Shown here: positions 1 to 13,277 of the stretch, piece after piece
Layout of the letters: every line of letters starts with the position of its first letter
How positions within the stretch are numbered: the stretch's first letter is position 1
The notes under the pieces: model-generated
The model's database searches: none
What the model was told of the DNA's origin: nothing
Seen by the model: the letters and a program-made list of their open reading frames with translations, nothing else
Made by a program: the position numbers and the translations under genes
Assembly (NCBI GenBank): GCA_037954235.1
Contig: JBBMOA010000018.1
Location: 8,100,001-8,164,000 of the forward strand
Length of the DNA: 64,000 bases
From: Aulostomus chinensis
Lineage: Eukaryota > Chordata > Actinopteri > Syngnathiformes > Aulostomidae
Direction: 5' to 3'

Positions 1-363
1 GATTAATGTCCCAAATGACCATTTTCTTTGCTGTTTTTTAGTCGTTTGGTGGCAAATCAGTTACTTGTTTAGCCTTTAATATGTTAGAAGTACTAGAAAA
101 CATTTGGATCAAAAGATATGCAGAGCATTTATTTTCTTCCTCACGCTTGAAAAGTGAGAACCAGCAATGTTGAGCGTTTTGGTTGATAAATACTTAAATG
201 GACAAAAAAAATATATCCACAGAATCGGGAACCAATTCATAAACTGGAACAGCACATATCTCTACCAAGCCAAATTCAGCCTAACCCAAAGTACTGTGAG
301 TAAAATACAATTATTCATAAAGTTAAACAGAGTTGCCCCCAAATTTAATGGGTTTTTCCCTTT

Positions 364-450
364 GCCCGTGCTACAGTACTCACCTCTACCAAGTTTGGTA
401 AAAATCAGCCTGGTAGGTTTTACGTGACTCTGCTAACAGACAAAAAAAAC
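364..450 (+). repeat. Decayed interspersed repeat tail, copy 1
   Basis: A stretch beginning GCCCGTGCTAC, followed by a 'CTACCAAGTTTGGTAAAAAT' block and ending in CAGACAAAAAAAAC, resembles the stretch at 6321-6400 in order and spacing. The common plan (GCCCGTGCTAC, ACCAAGTnTnGTnnAAATC, CAGACAA plus A-rich end) fits the 3' tail of a non-LTR element or SINE commonly scattered in fish genomes. The family is not identified. Similarity between the two copies is seen directly; the element class is inferred. Confidence 0.5.
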
Positions 451-872
451 AGTCTGTTTGATGCAGGTAACTAATTATTTTAGGACTGTTACCTCCACTG
501 AGAAGGTTCTGTTTACCCCCTCAGTGTCCGTCTGTGTATATTTGTCCATCAGGAGGATTATGCGCTAGACTGATTTTCAGGAAGCTCAGTAGAAGCATGG
601 ACCACGGGGAAACAGATCCAGAGATTTTCATTAATTTCATAGGGAAATGACCCTGGTGGAGGTCTGTGCTCTCCAAGTGCGCATCTAGTGAGAAAGCAAA
701 GGTAAGAAGGACCACCGTGATGTGGCAGAATTCCCAGGAGACATTTTGCATTCAACAGTGGGCCATCGTTCTTGGTTTAGTTCTGCACTCTCCGGATGCC
801 CTTCTACTTTTTCTCATTTGCCTCTACAGATATTCAGTCCTCTGGCTTGTAGCTCTGGCAGTTCGTGGGGAC

Positions 873-988
<116 letters not shown>

Positions 989-2005
989 AAACCTCAAGAA
1001 TCCTCTGAAATGCATCTCTGCTGAATGAACTTTGTCATGCTCCAAGCATGGAGGGTGATATTTTTTTTACTACCCTCCATGTCATTCTATGCAAGGTACC
1101 TGGTTACTCCCTCGATCAATATCACTCCCCATGAGAGACCTCTCAGGTGGTCTTCTCTCTCTCATAAGCTCAAACTCATACCCCCCACCCCCAGCAGCTT
1201 GAATCCTCCAGGGGTCACTCTCATTGCTCTGTCTAATCTTGTTCCTATATAGGTTCATTTTCTGTGGCGGGAACGAGAGAGGAAGATCCTTATCTCCAAT
1301 GATGAATTTACTCTAAAAGGGAAAATCAATGCAGCAACATTTGTTGTGTGTGTGGGCAGGAAGAGCACCAAATGAAATGGAGATATTCGGTGGGAGTAGC
1401 TCTCACTGCTCTGGGGTGGAGTGTGCGACTCTCTGGGGAGGGCGAGGGGGTGAAGGGGAAATGTGTAATGGAACTCCAGTGACTTATCGGCTCGGCTGGC
1501 AAGTCGATAGGTTTGTTTATATTGACTGAGACTCCGGGTCCACTATTTGAATAGAGAGGGAGAATAAAGGCAAGGTGAAGTGTGTATGTGTGTGCGTGTA
1601 TCTGTGTGTGTGCGTGCGCATGCCTGTGAGTGTGTGTGGGAGCTCGCATGTGTGCATTTTGAAGGAGGCAAAACCAGCACTAATCAAGTCTGTTCCACAT
1701 GGTTGAAAACAAAGACTGATGTTCTATCAGGAAATGTCACGAAGCTAGAACTTGAAAAGGGTTCTTAATGGTGGCTGCAATATTAAAAGCGAAATGGTAA
1801 TTTTGAGATAAACTGCCGACTTCAATTTGCTTTCACGTGTAAAAAGTTAGTTAAGCTTTTCGTAATTATCGTGCTTTTTTCTCCTTTTTTTGAAATACAA
1901 AACCATGCTCTCTGTTTGGACTGATTAACCATAGTAGAAAAAAGCTTTAAAATATCACAATAACATTATGTGCTCATGTTCTGCATTGTTCTACTGTCAT
2001 GGCAG

Positions 2006-2908
2006 GTCTTCAGTCTGAACTAGAACCAGCCAGTGTGGATGTGAAGCTGGAGGAGAGTCCCAGCAGCTCCGTTATGCTGACGCCGGTATCTGACGTGTCC
2101 TCTATGGAGCTGGTCACCCTCTCCCCTCCTCAGATTTCACCTTCATCGCAGCTCTCCGAAACCGCATCAGACACCAGCAACCCTGACGTCTCAGAGGCTG
2201 CAGAGGCCGCTGGCCCGACCACGGAGTCCAGCAGCAATGCGGACAAATCCAGCACAAACGGGGAGGCGCCGACAGATGAGGACAACAAGAAGATCAAAGC
2301 TCACCTCCACTGTCCCGTCTGTAAGGTGACAGTGAACTCTGTCTCTCAACTGGAAGCACATAACAGCGGTAAGAGCATACCTCAACTCTGAAACCTCATT
2401 TAGACAATGTTAGAGTTAAATAATGTTTCTAGTAAACGTTCATTAATATTACTACTGTACTGTGTCCAATAACATGTTACCACACAAAATGGGGTGAATA
2501 CATGTCTTGTTAACTCATTATTTTGCAATGGAATAACCAATGCACAAGCACAATGCTTCCAGAAGCTGCGTGCTGCACTATTTTTATATACATTTCCCTC
2601 TAAATTTATAATGCAGCCTGGAACTTGAATGAAATTTAGGAGTCGTTGCTTAACAGATCCGTAATGATACTGAACATCTTTTGCGAATCTTGATCCACTT
2701 TTTGCACAAGTTTACCACTTAAATCATTGTTGACACCGCCATACTGCATCACATGACACTGTCCACCAAGCGGTGCTGTTACAGGAGGCAGCCTGAGGTG
2801 CAAAGAATCCTGGGTAATTGAGTGTAGTTACTAATTTATGTTTTTACAAGTAGAGGTATTTAATCGATCCCTACCATCCTCTACTATTCCTTACTATTTT
2901 TGTACGTG

Positions 2909-2955
<47 letters not shown>

Positions 2956-2972
2956 GTATATATATATGTGTG

Positions 2973-3005
<33 letters not shown>

Positions 3006-4413
3006 GTGTGTGTGTGTGTGTGTATGTATATATATATATATACATAACTAACTTTGAATTAACTTGCCTAGCACTGTAATTTGATTAAAAAAATGTTTTT
3101 TTACCACAATAAATCAACCAGTGGTCTTGCTCCCTCCACTAGGTACAAAGCACAAACTGATGCTGGAAGGTCACAGCGTCCTGCCCCGACGTAGGGGCAA
3201 AGTGGTGGCGTCTCGTGCCGGCTGTAAGAGCAAGAGGCTGGGCAGCAAAGGCAGTGTCGGGGTGCCCAGCAAGAATTTCCAGTGTGAAGTGTGTGAGATC
3301 TTTGTGAACTCTGAGACACAGCTGAGCCAGGTGAGTCTGTCCTCTGTCTGGTTTTATGGTGCGGGGACACTGAATCAGTCTCTTCATTTTCTATGGAGAT
3401 CAGGTGATCCAACCATGATGGATACAGCACTTCAAGTTAACACAGTAGTTGATGTATCTGGATTTGCATAATTCACACTTAATATGAATGAAATCCATCC
3501 AGCACAGGGCAGTCAGCTCAAAATACGCCGATCAAACTGCATATACTGATTCAATATGAAGCAGGATTATGTAACTTCATTGCCTGTTTCTCATCCAAAA
3601 TTTCTCTCTGCAGCATAATTCAGTGTACTGTTTGACTGCATAATGAAAAAAAAAATCTGACACTGCTGCCATGTCAAAAAAAAAAAATGACTGAGCAAAA
3701 AGGAAGACTGCTTCCCACAGATAACAAAGAAAGAAAAGGACTTTACATCCGTTGTTTGCAACATAAACACGCTTCACGTTGCTGTAAACCAGAAACACTC
3801 CTGGATCTCATATTGATGCAAACAAGCTGGCATTTCTAAAAATCTAATCAAAATGTCAGTGTTCCAAGTTCATGGATGCTTTTTTTTTTTTTTTGCACAA
3901 CCCATAGCAAAAAAAAAAGAACATCGATATGATACGATTCATTTTTGCACAGTATGAGCAATTTACCCACGCCGATACAAACGCTATGCCACTCAGACAT
4001 TGAACATGTTTTTTTAAAAAAGGCAGTTTTTTTGCCTACTGTAGCATGATAGATAGCCTATCACCTGCATATTTCAGATGTGTGTCCTTCTGTTTCAGCT
4101 GAAAACCGTCAATGGAGGGCAAATAACTTCCAAAAGACCGTAGCAGAATTTTTGAATCCATAGAGAAAAACACTCTTGCCCAAACTCATCATGCGGTGGC
4201 AAAAATAGTGCATATAATACCCTCAAACCACAAACAGATGATGTGGCCACAGAATAAATCAGAAAACAGAACTGACTGCGATTGATACTCCACATGGGTC
4301 TTTGACTAGAATAACCTCTGATGTCACAATAATAAAAATGTAAAAAAATGGAAATAAATGATAAATGCGAGTCCTGTAAAGAAAAGCCGTTTCAACGCCA
4401 CTTTGATCAGGGA

Positions 4414-4444
<31 letters not shown>

Positions 4445-7400
4445 AGGTCAGCTGTTAGAAGCAGCGGATTCATAAATGAAGCCATTGAGAGCAGCAGCTA
4501 CTTTTCCATATTAGACAGATGTCAACTGACACTTTAACTAACTGTGAAGCCCATCACTGTATTACCATTCATTATTACATGCTACTAATGTCTCCTGCAT
4601 TTAATTTTCTGGTTACGTTGGCATCAAATCATGTTGGGAAAGTAATTTCTCCCCCTTTGATGTTCATTAAATACTAAATCCCTGAGTAAAGGGATTGTTT
4701 TGGAAACTTTGCCTGTGCCATAGCAAAAAGATGCAGGATATGCTGGAATATGTGAACATCCAGGCTGCTTTAGATTTAACTGCATTCCGCGGGCCTTATA
4801 TAAACATCCCCTATCCCAGGAGGACATAAGCCTGTTAGTGCTGCAGCCGGGGAGGAAGATTGCATGGCGGTGGTAGAAAGTAATGTGATGTAATTTCTGT
4901 ACACTTCAGTCATACTCAGTGTGTATCCATTATTAATTCAGAAGATAACATTTGAAGTTGTTCCACTGTGGTATAACAGATGCTTGTTAGCTTGCTAATG
5001 GTATTTCTTCTGGTCTCGGCAGCACATGAATAGCAGAAGGCACAAGGATAGGCTGGCTGGAAAACCACCCAAACCTAAATTTACCCCCCACAGCAAGAGC
5101 CAGCCAAGCTCCAGCTTAGCGGTAAGTCTCGGAATAAAGACACAAACAAAACGCTGCCTCACAAATACGGATGCACAAACTCCAAGAAGACAAACAAAAC
5201 ATAATTCCCTTCCTTTTAGAGGGAAAATGCTGCACACATGCCCAATTGTTGGATTCAATTCTGTATACATACAAGTTTTAATTTATCTTCATTTTATTGC
5301 TTATTAATGTAGAGTTAACTGAATGACCCTGACAGACTCAGTTAAGCATACGCTAACTGTGGTAGCATGTGTGTGTGTGTGCCTTTGTGCCTGTTCTGTT
5401 TTAAAGGTTAAGTGCACACATGTAGTCAGTGAGTCCCTTACCCCTGAGACAGGTCTAAAATAGTCCAGCTCACCCCAACTGACCAGCTCTGACAACAGCA
5501 GCCTGAATCAGCACTCCAGATTAATCACTTCTCTGTTCCTGTCACATGCACTTCTCCATCTCTCCTTCTCTCCAAAATTCTCCTCTTCTTCCTCCTCCTC
5601 CATTCTACAGAGCGTGAGATGGAGTGGCTATGCAGGTGTGGCTGTGTCTGCCATGAAGAAAGCCTTCAGCCAGCACAACCTCACCTCGCTCTCCTCCCAG
5701 GTCAGTGGCAGGAGAGGCTCATCCCGGGGGTTCGGTTGGAGGGCGAGAACCGCAGCTGGCTGAACTTTAGGCTTGGACATGGTCGGGGGACTGAGTGAAG
5801 ATGAGGAAGAGATCATCTTTCTATTAGAGGGATATTTGTTGCTTCATGGTGGAATTATCAGTGCACGTGCATTAGGATCTCCATCGTCAGCACGAGCTTT
5901 GTGAAACTAGTCGTGTTTCCATCAGCACATTTATATAAACAATTTGAAATATCAAATTAGAATAAGCTGATGGAAATGGCAAAATTCAGCATAAAAACTC
6001 CCTCGGTTATTCTCAAAAGTTTTTATGCTCACTTGAGGGGGATTTTGTCCATTTTCGGAAAAAGAGTTTTGTGATAAGAGAGATGGAGGCCCTTTTCTAA
6101 ATATTTACTGTACTGTGAACGGCTGTGGATGACAATTGAATTGAAACACAACTAGCAAAGCCAGTGGTACTCCAGCACCATAACAACCAGACTGAAAATA
6201 ATTCACTTAACTGCGTTTATTCATACTAACACAGTCCAGGGTGTGAAAAAGCCCCACCAAACCTGCCTTTTGCTATGCCAAACATATATGGCCCAAATAT
6301 TAATTTGTGGGTCTTCAGTGGCCCGTGCTACACCTTTCCACCAAGTGTTGTCGAAATCGGCCTTGAAATTTTCACTTAATCCTATCAGACAATAAAAAGC
6401 AACAACAAACGAACTTAACCAAGCACATAATCTCTTTGAGCTGTTGGCTTACCATGAAAAAGATGTTGTGTTGAGCAACAAACAGTCTATTTAGTTACTT
6501 TGGATTTAAACAGTGATAAAACAAAAAGACACATTTATATAAAGTCCTCTCAAATCTCTCCTGCAACAGAATACACAATACATTCATGCCTTGCAGGTAC
6601 AATATTGCCAAGGACGCCTCAAGAAGGCAGAATCACAGAAGGGGTGAATTTATGAATGCTGAGCTAAGAAATTATTGGCGCCGTTGCTGTCTTCCTCTGC
6701 GAGGAAACAAACTACAAACAGTAATTTTATCAGAGGCACCTTCAAAGCCTACAAAGCTTTGTCGTGGTTTAAAAGGCTTTTGGCTTCTTAGTGTCCAGCA
6801 AGATCTGTTGATTATTCCACAAGGGTGTCATGGGTAACTATAGATTGCACAAAGCGCTCAAAGAAAAGCTGACAAGCATGCACACGACTGTCAAGCAGAC
6901 CAGTAGTTTGAGCCCTTCTCAGGAGACTGGCTGGAAAATCAAAAGAAAGTTCCTGAAATCTTTTTTTTTTTCCCCAAAAAAAATGTTGCACTCTGCAAAA
7001 CCGTACATGTGTAGCTGAAGTCTGAGCACTATTCACTCTTATCCAGCCTGTAACACTATTACAGCCAGTCAGTAAATCACACCTCCTTAGATTATATGTC
7101 CTTTTTTATGAGAGAGCTTTCAAGTAAATGCATGCCTTTTAACACTTGTCCAGCCGGCGTAGGAATGTCAGCGCGGCGGTCCATAGCTTGTATGTGTGTC
7201 TGATGAGTGTTCACGCAGCAGAGCTATCAGGAATCCGGTTCTGTCTGGTATGAACCTCTCATGCCTCCGCGGACGATGTATTCCAGCAGTGTGTTGAAAC
7301 AAGGGCCATGAATTTGGGGAACATGTTTTCCTGCTAAATATGGGAGGAAAAATCAGGATGAAAACATTGAAATATGAGCTCATTTGCATTGAACCCCACA

Positions 7401-8637
7401 ACTGCCCCCCACCCCCCCATCCCACTACCTTCACATGCCATATGCTCTTTGTGTGCGTGTTGCGGGAGTATCTGAGCATGTGCGTGTAAAATCAGCGCAG
7501 TTGTTGTGATGCAACGGAAGGCAGTTAAATCTTTGCTTATCACCTGGATTCAATTTGTAATCTCCAACTAATATCAATCTAGTAATCCAATAGTTTTTGA
7601 CAATTTATGAACCTTGAACCTTCATGTTGTCCTCTGGTCAAATTTGACGCCTTTTTTTAAAAATTAAAAAGAAAAAAATGAGGTCAAGTTTCATATAAAT
7701 GAGATATTTTCAGCCTGAATTCCGAAGTTCATTAAAATGGTGTAACACTGAATTTGGTGATTATTCATGCTTTGTAAACCGTCAAATCATGATGAGTCAT
7801 TTTTGACCAGGGGGGACAAGTATAGTCGACATGAAGACAACACAACAGTGAAAAAAAGAAAAGAAACCATAACAACTCGTTTCATCTTTATTTCCCTGCA
7901 GAGTATTCTAACTAGATTAATATCTTCGTACAATATTATATCCATTAAATGATATGGTTTAAGATTAAATGTTTTTATATTATCAAGACACCAATACCTA
8001 TAATATTTACTATTAGAAACATAAAACTTGGGAATTATAAAATGTGCTGGAGCTTGTGCCAGACTGTTTTCAGGGTGTCCAGAAGTCAATTTATTGCCAT
8101 TCCTACTGCAACACTACAAAGAATTCAAATACGGACATATACGCACTGAAATATGATCTCATAAACACACCCCCAACACCATCACACACTGCCGGATATA
8201 TGCAGTGCTGCCTGTATTTTAATGCAAGCACACACTCACACCACTGGCATATATCATGCTGTGTGTGAAGGCGGTTCATGTCCATGTGTCAGTGTGTATG
8301 TGTCCATATTTCACCGCTCTCACTCTAACCACGGTCCCATACAGTAAACATGGCCTTACTGTGTTCTTTATTCACTTCTCACCGTTGCCCCTCCTGTCTT
8401 CTCCAGACCAAACTGGCCTTGCAGAAGCAGCTGACCAAGAGCTTGACAACTGGCTTCCTGCCCAGCCACCTCACCCCGCCAACTCTGTGCACAGTGGCAA
8501 CTAACCCACTGGCTCTGCGCCACCCAGTGGGCACCACCACGTTCATACAGACCCCCTTCCTGGGCCCGGCACTGTTTCGGCCTGCTCCCGGCCCACTGCG
8601 GGCCACACATACCCCCATCATCTTCTCCCCCTATTAA
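2006..8637 (+). CDS. znf385c: Zinc finger protein 385C-like, 3' part of gene
   Basis: Five exons join in frame: 2006-2368, 3143-3330, 5023-5121, 5611-5700 and 8407-8637 (stop TAA). All have GT..AG borders and matching phases. The product begins with a Ser/Glu/Pro-rich acidic linker. Two U1-type C2H2 fingers follow: one starts CPVCKVTVNS and spans the first exon junction (H-x5-H, ending GTKH); the second starts CEVCEIFVNS and continues across the intron into HMNSRRHKDRLAG. The C-terminus is hydrophobic and proline-rich, ending HTPIIFSPY, typical of the ZNF385 family. That family binds RNA or DNA and, for ZNF385A, p53; the role of the C paralogue is poorly known. The paralogue choice rests on neighbours (nkiras2, dnajc7), as in human. 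The N-terminus and first finger lie upstream of the window. The acceptor at 2004-2005 is weak; an ATG at 1999 is in frame, so a short isoform starting there is possible. Confidence 0.85.
2902..3043. repeat. Mixed (TA)n/(TG)n microsatellite in znf385c intron
   Basis: Alternating blocks of TATA and TGTG dinucleotides fill about 140 bases and end 99 bp before the acceptor of the next znf385c exon. This is a simple repeat with no coding content. Confidence 0.95.
3331..5022. other. znf385c intron, no gene seen
   Basis: This intron lies between the half-finger exon ending at 3330 and the exon starting at 5023. It contains poly-A and poly-T runs and a GT microsatellite at 4414-4441. I see no conserved coding frame. 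Confidence 0.7.
4414..4441. repeat. (GT)n microsatellite
   Basis: About 14 uninterrupted GT units inside a znf385c intron. Confidence 0.95.
5701..8406. other. Last znf385c intron, about 2.7 kb
   Basis: This intron separates the Ser/Gln-ending exon at 5700 from the terminal exon at 8407. It contains the second copy of a decayed interspersed repeat tail (6321-6400) and AT-rich unique sequence. The short frames on both strands show no recognisable protein family. Confidence 0.7.
6321..6400 (+). repeat. Decayed interspersed repeat tail, copy 2
   Basis: The stretch starts GCCCGTGCTAC, continues with CACCAAGTGTTGTCGAAATC and ends CAGACAATAAAAAG. It mirrors the copy at 364-450 in order and orientation. 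It is probably the 3' end of a short retroposon; the family is not identified. Confidence 0.5.
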
Positions 8638-10702
8638 AGACTTGGCTCATTTCCCCTTTGAGCTCCCTCTCTCCTCCCCCATCCCTTTATCAAACCCTCC
8701 TCTAGTGTGACCCACAAGACAAAGGCCACACGCAAACTATGCAGTCTGCCTGACTTAAGATGGAAAGAGTGCACAAGTCATGACACTCGGTCGGCCACGA
8801 GGCCTCAGAGGTGTTCCTATATCGTAAAGGCCAAGATCCCCCATCATGCCTTCTTTCTGCTCCTCTTCTCATGACCTAAGGAGCAGGACAGGCCTCCAGA
8901 CAGTGACTGGTAAACAGAGGCCGCTTTTATAGCCATTTCATGGGTCAGTATCGTTTGGATTTATGTGTAATTTATTAGAGAACAAATATAGACAAGTCTA
9001 GATGTATGTTTAGTGTGGTTGCCACAAAATAAGGTCCCTTTACTTGATGCTCTTTTAAAACATTTTTAACTTATTGGTCTGGGAGGGTTTTATGAAAACT
9101 GGGGTGATCATATACGATAGATATAGAATAGGTCATTGAAGCAGCTGGACCCGATTATCAAACTGGACAAGCACTCTTTTTCAGCTTTCAAAGGACAGAT
9201 GTGAGTCCTCATTGTGAGCCGGATGTGGAGCTCTATCTAAACATTCTATGTCCATTAGTTCAACACCCCATTTGCACCATTTTGCACCTCAAGCCCCAAA
9301 TTCTGTTTCCACAAGCTCCTTTAACAATCCCCTCTTTCTTTTCTCCTCTCCTCCACCCCGCTGTCATCACCTCACTGCTGCCCTTGATGCTCTCTAACCT
9401 TATCCTCGCTATGAGATGATGAGGAGTGGCGGGGGGAAAAAAACCTCCCTCCAACACACACACACTCACACAAACATGCGCACAGCATCCACTCACCATC
9501 ATCATAAAAAAATAAGAAAACCCACAGAGAATAACTTGAAGACTTGTTGGGAGTAAAGTTTCGGATGACAAGTGGGTGCTGCTCAAGTCCCAACTTGATT
9601 GACATCTTGTTGCGGCATCTGCATACACAACGTGGGAGGGAACAAAGCACAGTGCCATGGCAACCACATTAAAAGCACCTTAAAACTGATTTACTTACAA
9701 AAGCAATGACATTTGTGTTGATATTCATTTTTTTAATTATTTTTTTTAATGTTTTTTTTTTTGGAGGGAAAAAAACAATCAGGTGAGAATGATCACAATA
9801 TCTAAGACAAATCTCACATTTAAAGCAATACATTCAATATGTTTATGTTGTGTTTTCAGTGTCAGTGGCTTTATCTATTCTATACTGTACACACCTGTAA
9901 TGTTATTATGGACTCCAACACAACCAAGGGCCAACTCTGAGTTGTCAGCGTGGAGGAGTCACTGGAAGTGATGGCTTGTCCTGACAGAGCTGCCCTTGAT
10001 GTTTGATGCTCACGGTCAGTCTCCACATTGTTTGTGACTCTGGGCTGAGCAGTTCCATTTATAGCCGCTCTCCCACGGTTGGGAAGGGGTACTTCAGCGC
10101 CGTATGACATTGCTGTTTTCACTTATTAGTGAAGCAGGAGGAGAACTCTTGTACGACTTACACTGAGCAAAAAAAAAAAAAAAAAAAATTGCTACGTTGG
10201 AGATAAGAAGTCACAAGTGCAACATCAGCTGTCATATTCACCCCCCACCCCCACCCCACGTGTGCTGTGTCACCCACCCGAGCGGGATTATCTACTGACG
10301 TTCAACCCTCTCTCCTACAAAACAGACTGTCGGCAAGGTCTCATGACGACTTGGGGCGCACATGTCATCCTTCCTTCAACACCAAATCATGTTCTCTTAA
10401 ATACAGTAATGGAGGAAAAACCCTATGCATCTTTCATTGTGCAATATGTATAGTTGTTTGTGATGCAGCAGTGCCATCTGTCGTGAAAACCCTGTAATAG
10501 CGAGTACTAGTGCTTCTATAAATTCTGTTTAAGGACCCCCTCCCCCCCAAACAACCCCCTTAGTCTTTCTGGAAGAAAGACCCCCAACCTCCACCACCCC
10601 AGTCGCACAACTCAGTGAACCAACCAGCCTTTAATCTTCACTGTTTGTTTGTTTCTATTGCTCAGTGGGAACTCTGACCTAAAGAACTGAAACTTTCTTA
10701 AA

Positions 10703-10708
10703 AATAAA
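10703..10708 (+). terminator. Candidate poly(A) signal for znf385c
   Basis: AATAAA about 2.07 kb past the znf385c stop. Other AATAAA motifs occur nearby (around 11150, 11210 and 11740), so the real 3' end cannot be chosen from sequence alone. Confidence 0.35.
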
Positions 10709-11268
10709 GAATCTAGAGAAGGCAAATTATATGTAGAAATCATAGAGTAACTATAGAACTTTTATCAGATTTGCTATTGTTATCTGTATCAGAAGCTATC
10801 ATAGATGAGAGTAGGTTATGTTATTGTAGGCTCTGTACGGCATACAGGGAAAGGAAACATGTTTTTTTTTCTCTCATTTGTTTATCTACATGATGTTACC
10901 CTTTTTTAAGTACAAGAGAAAATATTTAAAGCAATTTTTTTTGAGTGATCTTTTATTTCCTTGTTGATGGTGACTGAATTAATAATATAATTCAAGGCCT
11001 TTTTTTATTTTAAAGAAAATATCCTAAAGTCACATTAACCAGGCCTTCTCAGGGGTGACAGGTTGAGCAAATGCTGACATGACCATCCATTCAGGGTATC
11101 CCTCCATAGCTCTAGAGAGCAGGAAACACTGTACGCATGGACGGATTCAAATAAATAAAAAAAATAATAAAACAGTGCTGTACCATAGTGAGGATAAGGG
11201 ATGGATTTTGGAAAATAAAGCTTTTAGAACTTGGTAAAAAGGTTTTATTTTTATTTTAAATCAAGTAA

Positions 11269-11270
<2 letters not shown>

Positions 11271-11321
<51 letters not shown>
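11271..11321. repeat. (GT)n microsatellite
   Basis: About 25 GT units in the znf385c-nkiras2 intergenic region. Confidence 0.96.
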
Positions 11322-11322
<1 letters not shown>

Positions 11323-13257
11323 ATGTGTCTATGGGCAAAAAAATGAAAGTAACCCAGAAGTTGAGTCGGATCAGTGAGAAATAGCAATATGTCTGTGGGC
11401 GTGTAACAAAAAGAAAACGACACGAATGCTCACTTTCAAAAAGATGCACAAAATTACTCTCGGTACAACATTTCAAACTACCATTTATTAATCAGGCTGT
11501 CAAAGCTGGTGCAGATCCGGTCTGGAAATAAGCAGCTTTGATAGAAATCACGGTGATCCTGAGGATGCAGGTGCAGGTCTGTATGTGCACGACTCCTTCA
11601 CAGCGTCTGTTCACGCAGCTACTAATTTTTCAGCCATTTTAAGAAACAACATGTGACAGCAGGAGTGTTGTTAAGCTCGTACACAACTGTGGGGAAAAAA
11701 AAAATGTGTGTGAGCAACTGTGGTACACACAGAGGAGTAATAAAATAAAATACACCAGTGGCTGATTTGTTTAATCTGCTTTATCTCCAGAGTCCAGCAG
11801 GAAGATTTGCTACTAAATACAGAGTCTTCCTGGATTGTGGAGCTGGACCGCTGTTAGCCAACCTGATCCGGTTGTGTGGAGCTCCCTGTCAAACTAACTT
11901 TGACACAGTTAAACTGAGAAGAGGATTATCTGTCCCCTCTACTCCTAAGTGGGATGAGATGTGCTTTTATCATACTGAACAATCATGTATTTAGCTCAGT
12001 GGGCTCTGTCTTAATTTTCCAGTCGTCTTGTTAATTTGTAGCCAAACCCTGAGATTATATCTTGATGATGTTCTCGGCAACCTTGTGCCAGCGAATCCTT
12101 CAATGAAACCGCAGATAAGCACAACATCAAGTGCCAATCAAAGCAAAGCTGTTGGATCTGCAGCCCCAAAGCCAGCGATATGGCAGAAGGACATGATGCC
12201 CTTGCAAGCTGTGACACCGGAGTATCCGCCATATTGATCAATTATCTTATCTTAATACACTCCGTGAGTGATGGCTCGCCGCAGCTCCATCAGTCCAGAG
12301 TTCCCCCATATAAAAACAGATTCGGCACACAAATGTGAGCCTCTCTGAACTGAATAATCGATGTGCCACAGTTTATTAACCTAAACAGCATAAAAGATGT
12401 GAAGATAATACACTAATTAGCAAGTTGTGTATTTGTTTAAGTTGTGTAAATCAGATAAGAGCCATCCTTACAATTGATAAATATAAAAGTGCATATTACT
12501 CAGAAATTGTTATACTCACGACAAAATAAGACAACAAAAATGTATATTTATTAAATGGGATTGGCTTTTTATTGTTGGAAATGAACTCCTCCCCTGACTA
12601 CAAGATACTTCAATTTATTTAAGATTACTGACTAGGTAAATCTAACTCCTAAATTGACTGTATGTCATTGTGTGAAATGCAGGTATTCATTGTTTAATAG
12701 TATGACTTATTATGTTTTTGGTATTTACCAGAGGTAGTTCATCTTTTGCATATTACTTGAGAATGTTAAATACATTCTATTATGTCATGAATTACACAAT
12801 CACCCTCAATACTGCAAATTTGCACTTGGGGTCAAAAAGGCGAACACAGTTGTTGCTGAGAGGAATAAATCCATTTATTCTTCAGCTTCCACCTTATTTA
12901 ATCCTTTATTGAGTTTGATAGGTATCTCTATTGATTGGTGGAGAGCCATGTGTCAACATGCCTGTCTGGATGATGTTGAATGTACCAAACATGCTCAGTG
13001 AATGCACAAACACAGTGCTGTTTAACACGCACTGTAAGCAACAACTGCGATCCAATTTCTGCACGCTTCAGATGGCCTTAAGCTCGACTTATCCCAGATG
13101 AAATCACTCGCTGCTCCCAGGACAAATGATCTGTCTCAGACGCTTGTGGGCAGCTAGCATGACAGCTAACATTTGACATAACTGATGGCTTCAGGGTAGC
13201 TGATATTTCCAGTTCAGTCTGATTTCTCAGGGAGTAAAGGTGGTGCTGTCATTAAAA

Positions 13258-13277
13258 GTGTGTGTGTGTGTGTGTGT
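13258..13277. repeat. Short (GT)n microsatellite
   Basis: About 10 GT units in intergenic DNA. Confidence 0.9.
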
